Of a stretch of 64,000 nucleotides of DNA, positions 63,386 through 64,000 are shown piece by piece. The DNA lies in assembly GCF_039614765.1 (NCBI RefSeq), contig NZ_CP154879.1, positions 682,001 to 746,000 of the forward strand. Direction: 5' to 3'. The notes under the pieces were generated by a model, which did no database searches, had not been told where the DNA came from, and saw only the letters and a list, made by a program, of their open reading frames with translations. The DNA is from Castellaniella sp. MT123 (lineage in GTDB: Bacteria > Pseudomonadota > Gammaproteobacteria > Burkholderiales > Burkholderiaceae_B). Position 1 is the first letter of the stretch. The number at the start of each line of letters is the position of its first letter. A program made the position numbers and the translations under genes.

Positions 63386-63783
63386 GGCAGAGTCCTTCGG
63401 GAAAGCAAACGGCGCCAGGGCCGGTTGCGGTGGTAGCCCTGCGGGGCATAGCTGGAACCGCGCCAGAATTGCTGCTGGCGATTCGTGCGACGGGTCTTGA
63501 GTTCCAGCCAGAGGATGTCGATGGCTTTGTCGTCATCGCGGGTGAGCATGGCCAGCGTGGGCATCACGACCAGCAGTAGTCCCCACCAGGCCAGCCCGGC
63601 TGTCATGGCAATGATGGCCACGCATGCGAACGCGCCGAGCATCAAGGTGGTGGGGATGCCCATGAAGGTCGCCTTGCGGCCCAGGCCCTTGAACACGGGA
63701 TAGGTGTTCGGGGGCTGATGGTCGGGAGACTGGTCTGTGTGGCCGGTGCGGGCGGCGCGTGTGCTGCTGGTGCGGATCGCCAT
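63382..63783 (-). CDS. virB3: VirB3-type inner-membrane protein
   Basis: 133 residues: a charged N-terminus (~40), then YPVFKGLGRKATFMGIPTTLMLGAFACVAIIAMTAGLAWWGLLLVVMPTLAMLTRDDDKAIDILWLELKTR, the standard VirB3/TrbD two-helix pattern with the conserved YPxFKGL start. Works with VirB4 at the membrane. Three bases lie between it and virB2. Confidence 0.93.
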   Translation of the reverse strand: MAIRTSSTRAARTGHTDQSPDHQPPNTYPVFKGLGRKATFMGIPTTLMLGAFACVAIIAMTAGLAWWGLLLVVMPTLAMLTRDDDKAIDILWLELKTRRTNRQQQFWRGSSYAPQGYHRNRPWRRLLSRRTLP

Positions 63784-63786
63784 GGC

Positions 63787-64000
63787 TTACTTCCAGAGCA
63801 GCACAACGAGTTCGGCTGCGGACCCGGCCAACAGCACGCCAATGCCCCAGCGGATGGCGTCATCCTTTCGCATGACTTCCGCCGAATACAGCACGAAGAT
63901 GATGACGCCGATGATGACGGCGGCAATCGGCAGAATGATGTCCAAATTGTCTTTCAGGGTTTGCAGGGTGGTTCGGGCGCGAGACAGGCCGCCCAAAGAC
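63787..64000 (-). CDS. virB2: VirB2-type major pilin, 5' cut by window edge
   Basis: The frame is open to the right edge (last visible codons S-L-G-G-L); the N-terminal part, including any signal peptide, lies outside. The visible 71 residues hold two hydrophobic helices (NLDIILPIAAVIIGVIIFVLYSAEVM, AIRWGIGVLLAGSAAELVVLLW) around a short basic loop with MRKDD, as in VirB2/TrwL pilins. First gene of the virB operon. Confidence 0.8.
   Translation of the reverse strand, partial: SLGGLSRARTTLQTLKDNLDIILPIAAVIIGVIIFVLYSAEVMRKDDAIRWGIGVLLAGSAAELVVLLWK

Overview
The window is GC-rich proteobacterial DNA. Its first 14.3 kb look like an ordinary chromosome of the Burkholderiales, most likely Alcaligenaceae (Bordetella/Achromobacter/Castellaniella type). 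Evidence is the set rlmD, MscS channel, argH, glnB, a pseudouridine synthase, rlmJ, ugpQ, ppiD, spoT-rpoZ-gmk and xthA, all with uniform GC-rich codon use. The genus call is an inference from gene content, not a search.

From about 14.4 kb to the right edge the DNA reads as one mobile element that runs out of the window. Its left part has an AlpA-type excisionase behind a strong promoter with an rrn-like boxA, a YdaS-like regulator, a cytochrome c and an M23 peptidase. From 17.2 to 39.3 kb lies a metal (probably copper/silver) resistance island: Met-rich protein, DUF302, SHOCT, DUF2933, a membrane methyltransferase, a second Lgt, Pta-AckA-DUF3141, a Cu P-type ATPase, TPM/TPM/LemA/YncE-like, DsbD, a BNR protein, cupin, and a CusRS-like two-component system. 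It ends in decayed PAP2-LssY and DgkA genes. Six copies of a 16-bp CusR-like palindrome, each with the same spacing to an extra half-site, sit upstream of six transcription units; for four of them a plausible -35/-10 pair follows at the same distance. They tie nearly the whole island, including acetate kinase, phosphotransacetylase and Lgt, into one regulon probably run by the system at 35.8-37.9 kb.

From 39.5 kb onward is a conjugative plasmid backbone: RadC, DUF3560 protein and SSB (RadC and DUF3560 each behind a copy of the same ~280-bp structured leader), a MobF relaxase-helicase with a candidate oriT, a TrwB/TraD coupling protein, StbB-like genes, a TrfA-type initiator beside an iteron origin with two DnaA boxes, and a complete minus-strand VirB11-to-VirB2 system (VirB2 cut by the edge). 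The element therefore carries its own replicon although it abuts chromosomal genes: an integrated conjugative plasmid, or an ICE with plasmid replication.

Between relaxase and coupling protein sits an AT-richer cargo patch with a DUF3825 protein and an ApeA-type HEPN anti-phage protein. These genes are bounded by attC-like sites, suggesting integron gene cassettes without an integrase in view. The two most interesting observations are the six-promoter metal regulon that recruits acetyl-phosphate enzymes, and the defence gene in an attC context inside the transfer module.
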